Shown here piece after piece: positions 24,228 to 36,900 of a stretch of DNA of 64,000 bases. Source of the DNA: Zygnema circumcarinatum (lineage: Eukaryota; Streptophyta; Zygnematophyceae; Zygnematales; Zygnemataceae); contig CM074813.1 in the NCBI GenBank assembly GCA_037447605.1, positions 42,489 through 106,488 of the forward strand. Reading direction: 5' to 3'. Each line of letters opens with the position of its first letter. Position 1 is the first letter of the stretch. The translations under genes were made by a program, and so were the position numbers. The notes under the pieces are model-generated. The model was not told the DNA's origin, searched no databases, and saw only the letters and a list, made by a program, of their open reading frames with translations.

Positions 24228-27200
24228 ATGGCCTCCATGCAGTCTCTGCTCGGCGACGAGAAGGCCATCATCGCGCTTGCCGTGGCCGGGGCCGCCATAT
24301 TCGTGGGCGCCTGCTACCTTTACTCCGTGTCGCGCGCCTCCAAAAAGAAAGGTGATGTGTCTGCCCGCCTCTCCGCTCGTGCTCCTCCGCCTCAAGATTG
24401 AACGCCAAACGATTTTCTCGCGTAGAATTTGCGATTAAAAATTGCAGTGAAATAGGATGTGGCAGCACTCTCCCCAAAGTGCTCGCTGGACGCACTACTG
24501 CATCTTATTTCCATAAGTATTTTTTTTTCTTCCACTGATGCAGTCTCTTTGAGCCCGGAAGAGTGGCGGCAGTTCCAACTGGTGGAGAGGATTCAAGTGA
24601 GCCACAATGTGATCAAGTTCAAGTTCGCCCTCGACTCGCCCGCCGCCGTGCTCGGCCTGCCCATCGGCCAGCACGTCAGCATTCAGTGAGCCGCGCTAGC
24701 CCCGCCTGCCTTTCATCCAAGTTTTGTTTTTCCAGTCGCTGTGTCCTCTGCAGCTGGCACTGAGGGGCGTTTTACACCCATCCCTCCCATAGTCTGTCTT
24801 GCTGTTTCCTATTTCTTCAGTGAGGAGAGAATTCAACCCACTTCCGGCGGCCACTTTTTATTTTTGCTTTCTAGTGAAAAGAGATTTCTCAAATAAAAAA
24901 GAAAATTCAGTCAGTGGGGTTCAGTCGATGAACTCCTCTCCTTCTCGTTCCGCCCTTGTCCTCATATGCCGCAGGGCATTGGACGAACAAGGGAAAGAGT
25001 TCCAAAGGCCCTATACTCCCACCAGCCTGGACTCTGATGTCGGATTTATTGAACTCGTGATTAAGGTGCGGAATTCTTACTTTCAAGTTTTGTAGTTTCC
25101 ACTCTTTCCTGCATTAATTAATCTGCTGTTCCTCTAACAGTCAAGAATTAAGATAGGATAAACCGTAGGAGCTGCGTAGGAACTGCCGCTTCCGCTCTAT
25201 CACAGTATACTGGTCCATTAGAACTTCAACTTTACAGCCTTTTCATTTTCTCAACCTTAAGTCATCAGGGCACATTCCCGCGCATTCACAAACGGGACAG
25301 CTTGATTTGCAGAAGATGATAGATAAAATATCTCATTGTTCTTTTGTCATATTTTTAGAGTTATTCCTTTTCTTATTGTTGCTGACAGCTCTGCAGATTT
25401 ACAAAAACTGTAGTAGACATGTTCATCATTAATTTCCCTGCGGATTTAAAACACAATACTCGTAGTAGTATCCAAAATTTCTCTTCGTCCATTCTGTCCT
25501 TCTATTTTTCGAGAGCATTCCTGTAGCGATTATAGAGCCTGGAGCGGTTCATCATGTAGAATCAGGACATGTGCACCACCGATGGAATCTGTACGTTTTA
25601 ATCAAGCAGCGATTTAGTTTTGCTGGCCGATTCAAAAGCTTCATTCCGCAAACGCACAGGAATGAGATTTTATTTTTTCGACAGCTTCCGCGATTGTAGT
25701 ACCGTACAATTTGGTAAGAGGGATCATCCAAGGTAGCCTGGCCTCGTTCTGTTCCCGAGCTTCAGGCAAGGGAGAAAAGTCACTCGCGAACATTTCTGAC
25801 CTCTTCACGTGAAATGCATAACGCAGGTATACCCCGCTGGGGCAATGTCACAAGTACTAAATAAGCTTCAAGTTGGTGACTACTTGCCATTCAAGGGCCC
25901 AAAGGTCCGTTGGCTAATGCTTCATGTTTGAAGTCATTCCTGCTGGCAGTCCTCTCATGCACTTCCTCTGCTCGTTTATATACTCAAATAATTCTTTTGC
26001 CAGGGAAACTCTCAAAGGTTTAAGACGAAAGACTGTGAACATGCATAGATCGTGTGGCACTTCTCCCAGAAAAAATGCTCTCTGAAGATATGCATGGCGG
26101 GTTCGTGTGAGCGCTCAGGGCAGATTTAAGTATATTCCCAATTCAGTTCGGGAGTTTGGGATGATTGGCGGTGGTTCGGGCATCACTCCCATGTACCAGG
26201 TACAAGCTGTTGCAAACGCAGGTCGTTCAATTTTGTTCACAACGTTGTACTCGCATTAGACATTTCTCTTTCTAGCAGAGCGTTGCAGTTATCATTCTCA
26301 TGGATCCTTTTGGAAATCTCGCTTAGCCATCCAGCCTTGCGTGTGATGTGAATCTCCTGTCCGTTTCGTCCATGCCTGTCTTGCTATCAAAGAATCGATC
26401 AGAAAAAAAAAATGACTTGGATTGAAGTCTGCACTTTATCCTCGGCGGTTGCTGCGGGAATGGCAGGTGGCACGTGCCATTCTCGAGAATCCTTCAGACA
26501 AGACGAAGATAAGCCTTATTTCTGCGAATGTGACTGTGGAGGATATTTTGCTGAAGGTGAGCCCTTTCTGTCTCGTGCCAAAGGAGGGCTCAGCTGAAAT
26601 CGATGACTTGGCGGGATTTGTCTATTGCACTAAAACTGCCACTTTCTGAGCAGTTAGCTGACCATGTGTGGCACAGGAGGAGCTCGATATGATGGCAAAG
26701 AAACATCCAGATCGATTCAAATTGTACTATGTTCTCAATCAGGTGGGCGGAAAGGCTGCGCTCAATCGCTGGCTGTGCACTCAATGCTCGTGTCATGCGT
26801 CCCTCCTTCATCCCATCTAACAGTGGGCACTTCATTGCAACTTCATCGTTGGTTTGTTTTGTTTCCCAAACCATATAGTGTATTGCAGCCTCTGTTCAAA
26901 CAGCACCCTCCATCACTATCTCTCCCTTCCTTTTCGCCTTGTGCACGGCTAATCTGTTCTACATGGAGTTTCGTTGATTACGTTAAAAAGCGACGATCTG
27001 TTCGCCGATCCCTTGATTCTTGACTTCGTACTGAACAGAAAGGTTTCAGCGCTATGGCGTCGCATGGGAAGCTCTGAGTTGATCGAATCAATGCCTCGTA
27101 AAGCTGACAGCGGTTCTGCTGAGCGAGGGGTGCAGCCACCCGAGAGATGGAGTGGTGGAGTCGGCTTTGTGAGCGCAGACATGATCCGGGAGCGCCTGCC

Positions 27201-27421
27201 GCCCCCCGCGGAGGACATCAAGGTATGCCTCCGCTCCCCGCCCTCGCCTCGCCCCTGTGGCCCTGCCTCACCCCGCCTGCTTCTGTTGTCTCACGAACGG
27301 ACGGACGCGTGCCCCCTGGACGCCGCAGATTTTACGGTGCGGGCCGCCTCCGATGAACAAGGCCATGGCGGCACACCTGGACGCACTGGGCTACGCCAAG
27401 GAGATGCAGTTCCAGTTCTAG
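24228..27421 (+). CDS. CBR1: NADH-cytochrome b5 reductase, membrane-anchored
   Basis: Nine exons, all phases consistent, encode about 283 residues, the usual CBR1 length: 24228-24351, 24544-24685, 24975-25065, 25827-25904, 26119-26199, 26467-26556, 26677-26742, 27136-27222, 27329-27421. One hydrophobic segment at residues ~12-32 followed by lysines is the N-terminal ER anchor. The FAD motif RPYTPTS lies near residue 100, the NADH-binding [11 protein letters not shown] near 162, and CGPPPM near 257. The protein passes electrons from NADH to cytochrome b5 for fatty-acid desaturation and related ER reactions. The start ATG sits in a GCCGCCATGG context. Intron 3 is unusually long here (761 bp) but shows nothing recognisable. 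Confidence 0.95.
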
Positions 27422-28403
27422 CGCACTGTCAGAGCGCGCTATGCTTCTCTGGTGACTCATGAGGGCGGGAGCTTACAGTTTCTATTCGCTTTTTCCGGAT
27501 GGGCAATTTCGTTTCGTGGGTTTCAACAGAACAGAAGCATATCAACCATTAGCGCTCTGGCTTTGTCGGTGCCATCTACAAATTCAACATTCACAACTCT
27601 GTAAAACTTTACACAGCTTTGGCGCTCTGCTTCGCAATGCTGCTGCAGTTGCATGCCACGGGCTCAGGCAGTCGGCGCCAGTCGCTGCACAGAATAGCGG
27701 AATGCCACTCATGGAGGTGCAGAGCATGACCACATCTATGACCTGTGCTGCGCATGTTCTTGCATGCGCAAGGCCAAACTCCGGCAGCACCACAATCTTG
27801 TCCTACACACGCACGGGTTGTTCCTGCTGGCCGTCAATCTTGTCATGTGGCGAAGTTGAGATGGCAACGTGGCCTCCTCTGCGTTGCTACCTGGGGGAAC
27901 AGTTTTCAACAGCAGCCCAGATCGAAGGGGCTCTTCACGGGGGCACGTGCATGCGCGCTCCTCCTGCACAGCCGGGGACGACGGGCACATGTCAATGTCA
28001 CTGACAGGCATGAGAAAGATTCCAACATATACTCTCAGTCGCCATGCAAACTTTTCCAGCAGCCTCGTGAAAGGGAGCAACAAGCCTCCCGCGTGCTTCC
28101 GATGTCCTCACCAACCGTTGCAGCCTTCACTCGTGACACGGCCCTCGTCTGCACTCCGCTCCCCAGAGAAACAAAGCAACGCTTTGTAAAGATGACGAAT
28201 GTATGTGAGCATGAGTTCGCTCTCAACATGCGAAGAGCACCTGTGCGGAAGCAGCCTTCTGGGAAAAAAGAGCAGCGTCAGAGTGGAGTAGGGCGGATCA
28301 CCCACCAGAGCCCCCCCGAGAGAAGGATGAGCGCCCTGTGCAGGCGCAGGAGTGGTAGCACTGTTGCAAAATGTCACATTTGCTGCCTCTCCCCTTTCCG
28401 CTG
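27422..28403. other. Convergent 3' spacer between CBR1 and MCM10
   Basis: About 1 kb between two converging genes. Several open frames occur (for example 27459-28004 and 27745-28503 on +), but none shows a domain or splice pattern that I recognise. Confidence 0.4.
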
Positions 28404-31400
28404 TCAGAACATCCCCACCGATCTTCCGGACGTAGGTTTCTTTACGGCAACTGCAAAACAATTTCCATGCTTTTTAGTAGCCATGCAAGGGGCTTCTATG
28501 TAATGCTATAATTCCAAAACTAGCAATGGAGCACGTCGGATATTGGAAGGAGCATGCTAGTGCAGGTATAGCAGACACTCGTCGCGCCCATCTTCGTCTA
28601 TCGCTGAGAGCTACGCAGCTTCGACGTGCCTCCACTACTGTCCGACAGAAAAGCATTTGAAGCTGCCAATTTGCACCAACCTTGATGAGGGCCCAGAAGC
28701 AGCTGGTCGAACAGGGCCCGGTCTGAACTGCTTCAACTTGACTCCATTGTTATCTGTACATCGCGGGGTCCAGTTACCTTCATGTTAAGTGCTGATATGA
28801 CATAAGCATTGAGTGTCCTGATGTTTCCTACACTTCTGAACAGTTCTATACCCAGAAACACGACATTCCACTTAACAAAAGGAGCCTTGAGCCACCGAGT
28901 TTTAACGTTTACCTTGTGAAGTAGGGTTTAAATCTTGCACTGTCATCCCAGATGCTAGCATTAGAAATCGAATTCCCTGTGAGTTCGCTCGAGAGGTTAA
29001 TTTTTCGGGCATCCTGAGAAACACAATGAGCAGCTCACAAAACATGCATAAAAATCTGAAATGCGCGCTCGTACCATATTGAAAAGCAATAAATGTCATT
29101 TAAGATCTTGAACAGAAACCGTCCCTCAGCCATGTCCGAGCTGGAGCAGGCCATACGTACTTGAGAAGATTTTGCATCTCTTCTTTTGAAAGAGCTTTGC
29201 TGGCCTTGAGCCTCTTCTCATCCTTGAGTTCCTCCATGGCCATCGAGCTCTGAACCATTTGCCGCTTGCCATTGTATAGAACTGCGGTTCCCAGATTTCT
29301 GCAGTTAATGATCACCAAGCAAAGTTCATGTTATCCCGCGGTAAATCAATGAGGAAAGGGGAGAACGTAGCTATACGTTCTTATTCATCAGCAACTGAGA
29401 TAAACAGATTACGCTAATATTAAAAAAATGTCCTAAAAAATCAATTAAGTGTTCCAATAAGTCACGCGGACGTCCCAGAGTTGATAAGTTTTATTGCGCA
29501 CCCCCCATCAAGCTCCACTCGTGCACTCTTCAGCCTGCTTGCCTGGGCCTGCATACCACGTAACAGAGGAGACAAAGCAAGCCAATGTCAATTCAATGAT
29601 TTCTTGCACGTACAGGTGTTTTCTGAAAGCTACTTGAAATCATTCAGTGGCAGTTGAGACGAATAGTCGTTGCCAAAACGCATCATGTAAGGTCCAAAAA
29701 GGGGGTTCAATCGAATTGCTTTAAGGCCGCCTACCAAACGCACTTTGATTTAAGAAACGTATTCTTGATTAGGTCAACAAGGTGTGAATAAAGTGATGAA
29801 TTGCGGTACTCACAGCAACATGGTGGTGGCAGAATCTTCCCTTGCTCCTGCGACACAGAGGGAGTTGTTAGCCACTGCTTGGTCCGAAAAGAGTGATGAA
29901 GAAAACTATGTTTACAGAGGTGCAGGCCGCCAATTTGAGTTTCGAGACTGCTGTCTATAAACAGAGTGGTAATGTGCAAAATTCCAAAGCTTTTGTAAAT
30001 GGCCCAAACAAAAATTTTGGAACAATCAACTTCGGCGGAGATGAATATCCGGATGGTTTAGGTGTTCCGCAAATGGAGAAAGAGCTCTCACTTGTCAACT
30101 ACAATGGAGCATTGCCCACCGGATTTAGTTTCCCCCTCACAGATGCCAAAGTCTCGAGAAGTCCCAAGCTTCATGATCTGATCACTAAACTTTACCATCA
30201 CCATATGGTTTGCACCCTGCATCAAATCCACTCGCAGGTCATTTCCAGATCCATATGGATTAAAGTAGGATACACTAAACTCCAGGCTCCCTGTTTTGGA
30301 ATTCTACCGTTATTCTTCCCTGTACCGCAATTGGTTTATGATACGTTTGAGTTTGGTCCCCTCAGCTATTATAAAGCTATCCAGCTTAAACGTTAGTCAG
30401 ATTAAAAAGGTCAGTCGATCAATTTCGGAGGCTTGCTTTTCTCAGTATCGACTCCTCCCAACCCAGTGGGAAATGGTCGAAAGTGACCAGCTGTTTCTTG
30501 AGTAGCCGAGTAGGTTGAGGATGGAATATACGAAGCAGCAAAGCAGGAAAATGCACATTTTGCAATTGGTATGCAATTCCACTCTCCCTCCGTTCATGCT
30601 GGGTCTGCACGCGGTCTTTGCTTACGATGGCAACGACCTTTCTGGTTCTTTTCAGCACAGCTCACCGACTCACATCAAGCACCCAGTCATCCTATTAGCC
30701 GGTGCATAAATTTGTGCGAAACCGCTTCATACAGTCCCTTTCAGTTTCAAAAACAACAGTTGGGCAAGTTGTTGAGCAGATTGAACCCAAGAAGAGCTCT
30801 CTGTTTTCTGGAACTCTACTAAAAGCGCGTACCCGCTTTGCAGGGAGGACCTCCGCATTGATTAGAGCAACGACGCTTCCCTCATTCTCCTTCCAATGTG
30901 CAGTGAAAGCATCTCCTACAACCAGCAGCCGAATACATGCACTCTTCAAATCGGAGATGCTCCAAATGGCATATGGTTTTCCCATGGCATTCTGCTTCGT
31001 CTTGTCCTTTTTTGCCAGGATTCCAACACTGGCCCAAAATCCCGTTATTCCCTCGCCCACCACAGCGAACCTGGAATACCCATCCACGACAAATTAAGTA
31101 AGGGTGTCAATTGTTTGTTCCTTGCAATACGGTGGTCTTCACACGCGCAGGAATGAAGCTGGCGTGAACAACTCTTTGGACGATAGCGTCATTGGATATG
31201 GAAACCAAAGTCCGGCGCAAGGGAGAACATACTCAAATGAACGCAACGTGACTATCCGTACGTCTTTCAATCGTTCCCTTACAGCTATCGCTGACAAAGT
31301 CCTGTAACTGCAAGCCACCACACAACCATTAGGCCTACCCAACATCTTGCTCCAGAAATTCAGTCATAGAGCTCCGTTCTGACTTCTCCATAAGCTTCGT

Positions 31401-32762
31401 TATATTGTGGTTTCTTTAGTGCTATTGTTAGTTTTTTGGATGAATCTCACTTGATACGAAGACCAGAGTACTCCTCCACATGCTCGGTCGGAGTTCCCTG
31501 TGGCTGCTTGCGACTAGAAGTCAGCTTTCCTTTCCCTGCCCCTTCTCTATTTTCTGTTGTGCTTGCAGAAATGTGCTCTTTCAGGACATCAGCAAACGCT
31601 GACATGTCGGCATGACCTTCGGGTACAAGATCGTCATCATCTGATGAATAGACTGCAAGTACAGGGAGGAGACGCAAGGAGGTGAGGTGCAGGGGGCATA
31701 TCGTTTGAGTTACTCCAGTGAAGGCTAGTGAGACATAAGATCATCAGTTGAGTCATTTGTGCCGTAGTTGCAACAAGTGAGACCAAACCAGCAGCAGTCA
31801 GTGTTAGTATAGATGAGATTTATTTCACCTAATGTGGCACCATCATTCTGTACAGCCATCGACTGTGAAGTTGACTTGATAGGCGATCGTCGTTCAACTT
31901 TCCGATGAATAGATGTATCCACATTTCTCGACTTTTCCAGTCTTTTCTCTTTCAGCACCGCCATCCGTTGCGATAAGTCTGAGACTGCAAAGAAAGGATG
32001 CCCATTCGCCCGTTGCGAATATGGCCAAGTAGCTTGAATAGGTGGAGAATTAGAGAAAGATGCCCAATCTCATCAACAGCACGACAAGCCCGTCAACACC
32101 AAGAGGAGCAAGTTGCACATCACATGTAGAATACGGATGCATTCCAGGTTTAGCCCGAGAGACAGACGAGCTTTACAACTGAAGTAGTGCATTTAGATTC
32201 AGTGTATCGACCAGAAAGAACCGAATTGCGACATTTCTACGTCCGTCTATAGAGTGCCGCATGGTTGAGGAAATCAGGCATTGGAAGTTGAAATGAAACA
32301 AGATGGCGACAGCTGCATCGATCAAACGCCTTTCATGAATGCAAATAGGATATTGACGTTAATTTTCAAATTTACCTAGAATTATGGCAATAAAGCACAT
32401 TTATGTGCAGAAATCGCTAAGAATTTTTAAAGCGAAGGCCTCCAGTATCTGCATACAATCTTGTCCATAGAAAATTTTACTGTTCTCTATGAAGGAGGTA
32501 TGAAGAAAAGTTCTCTAGTTAGTCCATTTCGTATTAAAAAATTAACCATGAAGTTACTGCAATCAATTAAATAACACACATGAGAAGCAAATAACTGTGG
32601 ATGAAAAGATCGATTTCAGTTCGCTTTTGTTTTTGTAGAGTTCCTAAAGTGGGCTAGCTATCGCAGCAGGAATTAAAGTAGCCAGAAAGAAACCAGTGTC
32701 CGCTCACCCTCCGTTCTTTCCCCGGCCTCTGCGCGGTCCGAGTCCCAAGGCGAGCCTTCCAT
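28404..32762 (-). CDS. MCM10: Replication initiation factor MCM10
   Basis: Twelve exons give a closed model of ~415 residues: 32762-32708, 31984-31829, 31652-31451, 31301-31233, 31070-30833, 30216-30092, 29947-29907, 29847-29814, 29298-29161, 29013-28913, 28722-28681, 28450-28404. MCM10 binds DNA, the CMG helicase and polymerase alpha at replication origins. The core is the OB fold with FWASVGILAKKDK and GKPYAIWSISDL (~165-240). The zinc finger follows: QIMKLGTSRDFGIC with C~266, C~276, C~293 and H~295; the last pair is spaced C-x-H, not the usual C-x2-H. The conserved SQGIRFL motif is in exon 10. Exon 7's start and its donor (A|GTTTTC, a 59-nt intron) and the last two short exons are the least certain parts. 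Intron 1 is 723 bp. Confidence 0.85.
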
Positions 32763-33987
32763 GGCCGACCCCGACCCTCCCCCTCCCTCGCGCGGTGCCC
32801 TCCGGAACCCTCCAGGGCGCGAGTTGGCGGGAACGAGCACTGGAAGAACACGCCCGCTCGCTCGCGTTCAAAATGGCCTCCCGCGTCCGAGTTGCCGTAC
32901 ACCACGGCGCGCTGTACGGCCGTACGGCGACAGACCGACAGACTGAGACAGACATCCAGACGGACACGCAAAGGGAGTGGGCGAAAGACAGACAGACTGA
33001 GACAGACACCGAGACGGCCACGCAAAGGGAGCGACTAACAGACAGACAGACTGAGACAGACATCCAGGCAGACACTCAAAGGGAGTGGGTGACCGACAGA
33101 CAAACTGAGACAGATATTCAGACGGACACGCAAAGGGAGTGAGCGACAGACCAGACAGACACGCAAAGGGAGTGAGCGACAGACACGCAAAGGGAGTGCC
33201 CGACAGACGCAAAGGGAGTGAGCGACAACGCAAAGGGAGTGAGCGACAACGCAAAGGGAGTGAGCGACAACGCAAAGGGAGTGAGCGACAACGCAAAGGG
33301 AGTGAGCAACAACGCAAAGGGAGTGAGCGACAACGCAAAGGGAGTGAGCGACAACGCAAAGGGAGTGAGCGACAGACAGATTTTAACAGACATCCAGACA
33401 GACGCGCAAAGGGAGTGGGCGACAGACAGACAAACTGAGACAGACATCCAGACACATGCAAAGGGAGAGGGCGATAGTCAGGCAAACTGAGACAGACATC
33501 CAGACAGGCAAACTGAGACAGATATCCAGACAGGCACGCTAAGGGAGTGAGCTACAGACAGACAGGGGCAAGGCAGTGAGCGACATACAGAGGAAGACAC
33601 GGCGGAGGAAGGGAGTGAGCGACATACAGACAGGAAGACACGGCAGAGGAAGGTAGTGAGCGACAGACAGACCGGGCCCTGGCCAGGAGTCCCAGGGCCT
33701 GCTGGAGCTCACTCCGAGGAATCGGATGCTGTAAGCAAATATTTATATTGCTTCGCTTTTGGAGCTGCTGTGCTGTGCTGCGACGAGGGCGACCCTGCTC
33801 TGTCGCCTCATCCCCTCTCTCTAGCCAACTGCAGGCCGTTCCTTCCGCTTGGCTCCTCTGCTGCCCTCAGATCAGGGCAGGGCGCAGCTGGCATGCCTCC
33901 CTCAATCCTCCGCTGAACGAAGTAGTCTGTCTCTTGCTACTAATCGCTGACCTGCTGTCTGCCACCTTCCTCGCCTCTGCGGCCCCC
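32763..33987. promoter_or_regulatory. Divergent MCM10/MraY intergenic region
   Basis: The 1.2 kb between the two start codons contains GTAC elements at ~32893-32935 (GCCGTACACCACGG, CTGTACGGCCGTACGG) close to MCM10. A large minisatellite fills most of the centre, and a GC-moderate leader lies before MraY. Both promoters must lie here. Confidence 0.45.
32930..33665. repeat. GACAGACA / 21-bp minisatellite
   Basis: About 700 bp of related tandem repeats. The core (about 33207-33376) has eight copies of a 21-bp unit containing CGCAAAGGGAGTGAGCGACA, mostly identical. On both sides lie longer, degenerate units that combine GACAGACAGACTGAGACAGA, CATCCAGA and CACGCAAAGGGAGTG. Reading frames through it (for example a repeated ERQRKGS heptad) are a by-product of the unit being a multiple of three. 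Confidence 0.9.
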
Positions 33988-36900
33988 ATGGCCAGCCTGC
34001 CATGTTCTGCTTCCTTGTCCACCCACCTCTCACGGAACCTTGGAATGGAACTGCATACCTGCCCACTCCTCCTCTCATCCATTTTGAGCGCGGCTTATAG
34101 CTCGCCATTCGGCAGGAGTGCACGGCATTTGCCTGTTATCGTTTGTGCTCTGCCAACCGCGATGTCCCGGGTAGGCGGGAGTCAGTTCTGGTATTGCTAC
34201 AACTCCTGGGAGTGTAGGCTAGCGAGCGGCAGATGCTGCTCTCTAGCGCGGTTACGGCTGAGCTTTTCGCTGAAATGTAGTCTACGAAAAGAATGAAACA
34301 AACGACTCATTCTTTACTTCAATGCAGCCTTTGGAATGAACAGCTGCCATTGGCGACTTGCAGGTTCGTGGAGGCGGGACAGGATGTTTCATTGAAGGCT
34401 TGGCCTGAGCTTGGGCAGAGTGCTTTTGGCCGGAGAACGTTTTCCCAAATGACGGCTGGCAAGGTGAGGATGAAGACTAAGATTTCGATAACACGTTGTG
34501 CTAATCCACCTTGTGCTATAGGGACATGAACTGAGCCAAAACAGTGGCAGATGGTGAAAACGGCGTGTGTATGTTTGCGAGATCTTCAAATGGAGCACTT
34601 TAACTATCCTTAAGTGGGGTTGAAGGTCGAAGGGAAGTATTGATTGAAACGACTTAGCTTTAATAAGTATGATGTATGTGAGCGAGCTTGGTGGGGGTAT
34701 CTGCAGTCCCAATCTATTGGAGAGGTAGACTGGTGTTGGTGACCGATCAACCAGGTCCCATTTCAGTGATTTCCTTCTGTAGTATTCTTACTATGCAGAT
34801 GTTGTCATTGTCATGTGAGAAGCAATCAGGAATCAGACTTGTCTTCACTCAAGCCTCTGTTCAAGAAGCATTTGGGAGTGATAGCGATTCAGATGGTTCT
34901 TATTCCGATGATGAATGGCGGTTATCCAAGGCCACAGGACAACAGGAGACTGGACTTCAGTTGAAGTCCCGGTCTCAGCCTCAGTCACTATTGGAACAGC
35001 AGCTGGTGGACAATGGAAATCCTGAGGATTCTGTCATCGAAATGTCACCAACTAATGGCAGGTCAGGACGTTTTTACTATGGGATGCCTGTTATATCAAT
35101 CGTTACAGATGGTCTCCTTGCCCTCCCTTTATTGGTATATGCATCATTCATCAAATGTAGCCAAATGGACTTGATCCGTTTGGGGTTGACCCGACTGTCA
35201 TTTCGCTGGCCTTCTTCGTTCATTAAATGTTTCCTTTTTGACCATTTCAACCGGTCACTTCCGAAGCAGCCGCCTTGTTCAGTTTCCAAAGCATAACTGA
35301 CAGAATGTTGTCAACATGTTATCCCTAACTGAGAACTGATCAAATTACATATATCTTGATATATGTTGACGGAGTAGTCCCCTTTTTATTTTTACATTGT
35401 TTATTTCTTGTCTTCTCATTGTCTATTTTGCAGGGTCACCCAGGGGTTACTTCTGACTGTATTATTGTTCATCTTGCTTACTTTGATCCTCGTGGCTATT
35501 GATGCCTGCATTTGGAAGATCATTCGACGCCCCCTTGCTGTCCTTTATCTCACTTTACCATTCCTTATAGCAAGTCTTGTCAGCGGATGCCTAGGAGTGG
35601 TTGCTCAGCCCCTTCTACGGAAGCTAAAGGCAGGGCAAATCATGAGGAGGGATGGGCCTGAAGGCCACCTGTCAAAAGAAGGCACTCCCACTATGGGGGG
35701 GCTCTTCTTCATCCCGGTAGGACTCCTTGTAGCCAGCTTTGTTGCAGGCTATGCGGCTATTGAGCTCAGGGGCGTCATCCTTGCAACAATAGCATTTGCT
35801 GCTATTGGATTCCTGGATGATTGCCTCATTCTGGTTCGAAAGCACAATGATGGGCTACCCGGAACTATGAAGCTTTTTCTGCAGGTGAGAATATCTTTGG
35901 GTCTTCTATTGGCCGTCTAAGAAGCCATGAGCAGTTCTGATTGGCCCTTTTGCACCTACCACTTGTATCGAAGAACTCTTGAATTGTTTTGAAAAAATGC
36001 TAGCAATTGTGCTTTGAAATCTCTCTCTTCCCTTTTTCACCTTCCCTCCTCCCTTTCCCTCTCATCCTGCGCATGCCAAGGCAAGAGTGCACTAGGCCAT
36101 CGATTTTTTTATTCATTACATGGTGCCTGGCGTGTCGGACGTGTGGCAGCTGGCTGTTGGGCTATGGTTCTATTTTTGGCTGGATGGTGCGCCTCTTCCT
36201 TCGCCTTATAGTTGGTGAGACATTCTGCCACCTGCACATTGACTGCGTACGAGAATTCCCTGCAACAGGCTTGGGTTGGACTAGTAAGCATGTGAACTGC
36301 GTGTCAGTATGTCAGGACCTTTCACTTAAATGGAAGCAGGTCCGGTACGTGTCCATCTGGTACTGTGTTTAGTGTTGCTCTGATTCCAGTCAAGTGAACC
36401 ATAGAGGCATTGATGACCTGGCGCAGGTGCTATGTTCCTGTTTTCTTATTTTCATGGTTGACGTTCTAACTGCAGAAAGTATGATTGTTTAGTCTGATGA
36501 ACGGTGGCTGAAATGTATTCTCAGGAATGGGCATGGGCTTATTCCGTGTGTGTCAGCAAGCTGTTGGTGTTCCTCCCTCCCCCTTTCCTATGGTGGTATG
36601 GTGGGTACCTATACCTTCCGCTGACGGTGTTCACATTTGCTGCAATGAGCAACGGAGTGAACCTCACGGACGGCCTGGACGGCCTTGCGGCCGGCACGTG
36701 CGCTCTGGCCTTCATTGGCATGGCAGTCGCTGTGGTGGCCATCTATCCAAGTGAGTTTTCCTCTGGGCCGGCAGCCATTTGGCGAGGGTCGCACTTGCGC
36801 CTGCATGAACTCTTGTCAAATGCTCTCTGTCGTTAAGACGAACACACACGGTGCGAGTCGGGCAAGGTCCCATCTCGTCGTAACTTTGCTGAGGTGACTG

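Noticed and set aside
23164-24438. 424-codon open frame on + across the ABCG 5' region and the CBR1 start
   Set aside because: It overlaps ABCG exons on the other strand, the divergent promoter and CBR1 exon 1 in a different frame. It is Ser/Pro/Arg-rich from GC-rich composition and has no domain.
27459-28503. Two overlapping long open frames on + after CBR1
   Set aside because: No domain and no splice logic, and they run into the antisense of the MCM10 last exon.
30132-30141. Donor T|GTGAGG within MCM10 exon 6
   Set aside because: Using it would remove the segment ending in CSIVVDK, which completes the zinc finger; reading through to the donor at 30091 fits the family and the next phase.
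29893-30396. 167-codon + strand frame
   Set aside because: The opposite strand carries MCM10 zinc-finger exons with family motifs; this frame has none.
33207-33376. Possible CRISPR-like array
   Set aside because: Units are directly adjacent with no variable spacers, and the genome is eukaryotic. This is a minisatellite.
33118-33490. Repetitive proteins (ERQRKGS or RSLPLRC heptads)
   Set aside because: The 21-bp minisatellite unit is a multiple of three, so several frames stay open. There are no start context, splice sites or unique domain.
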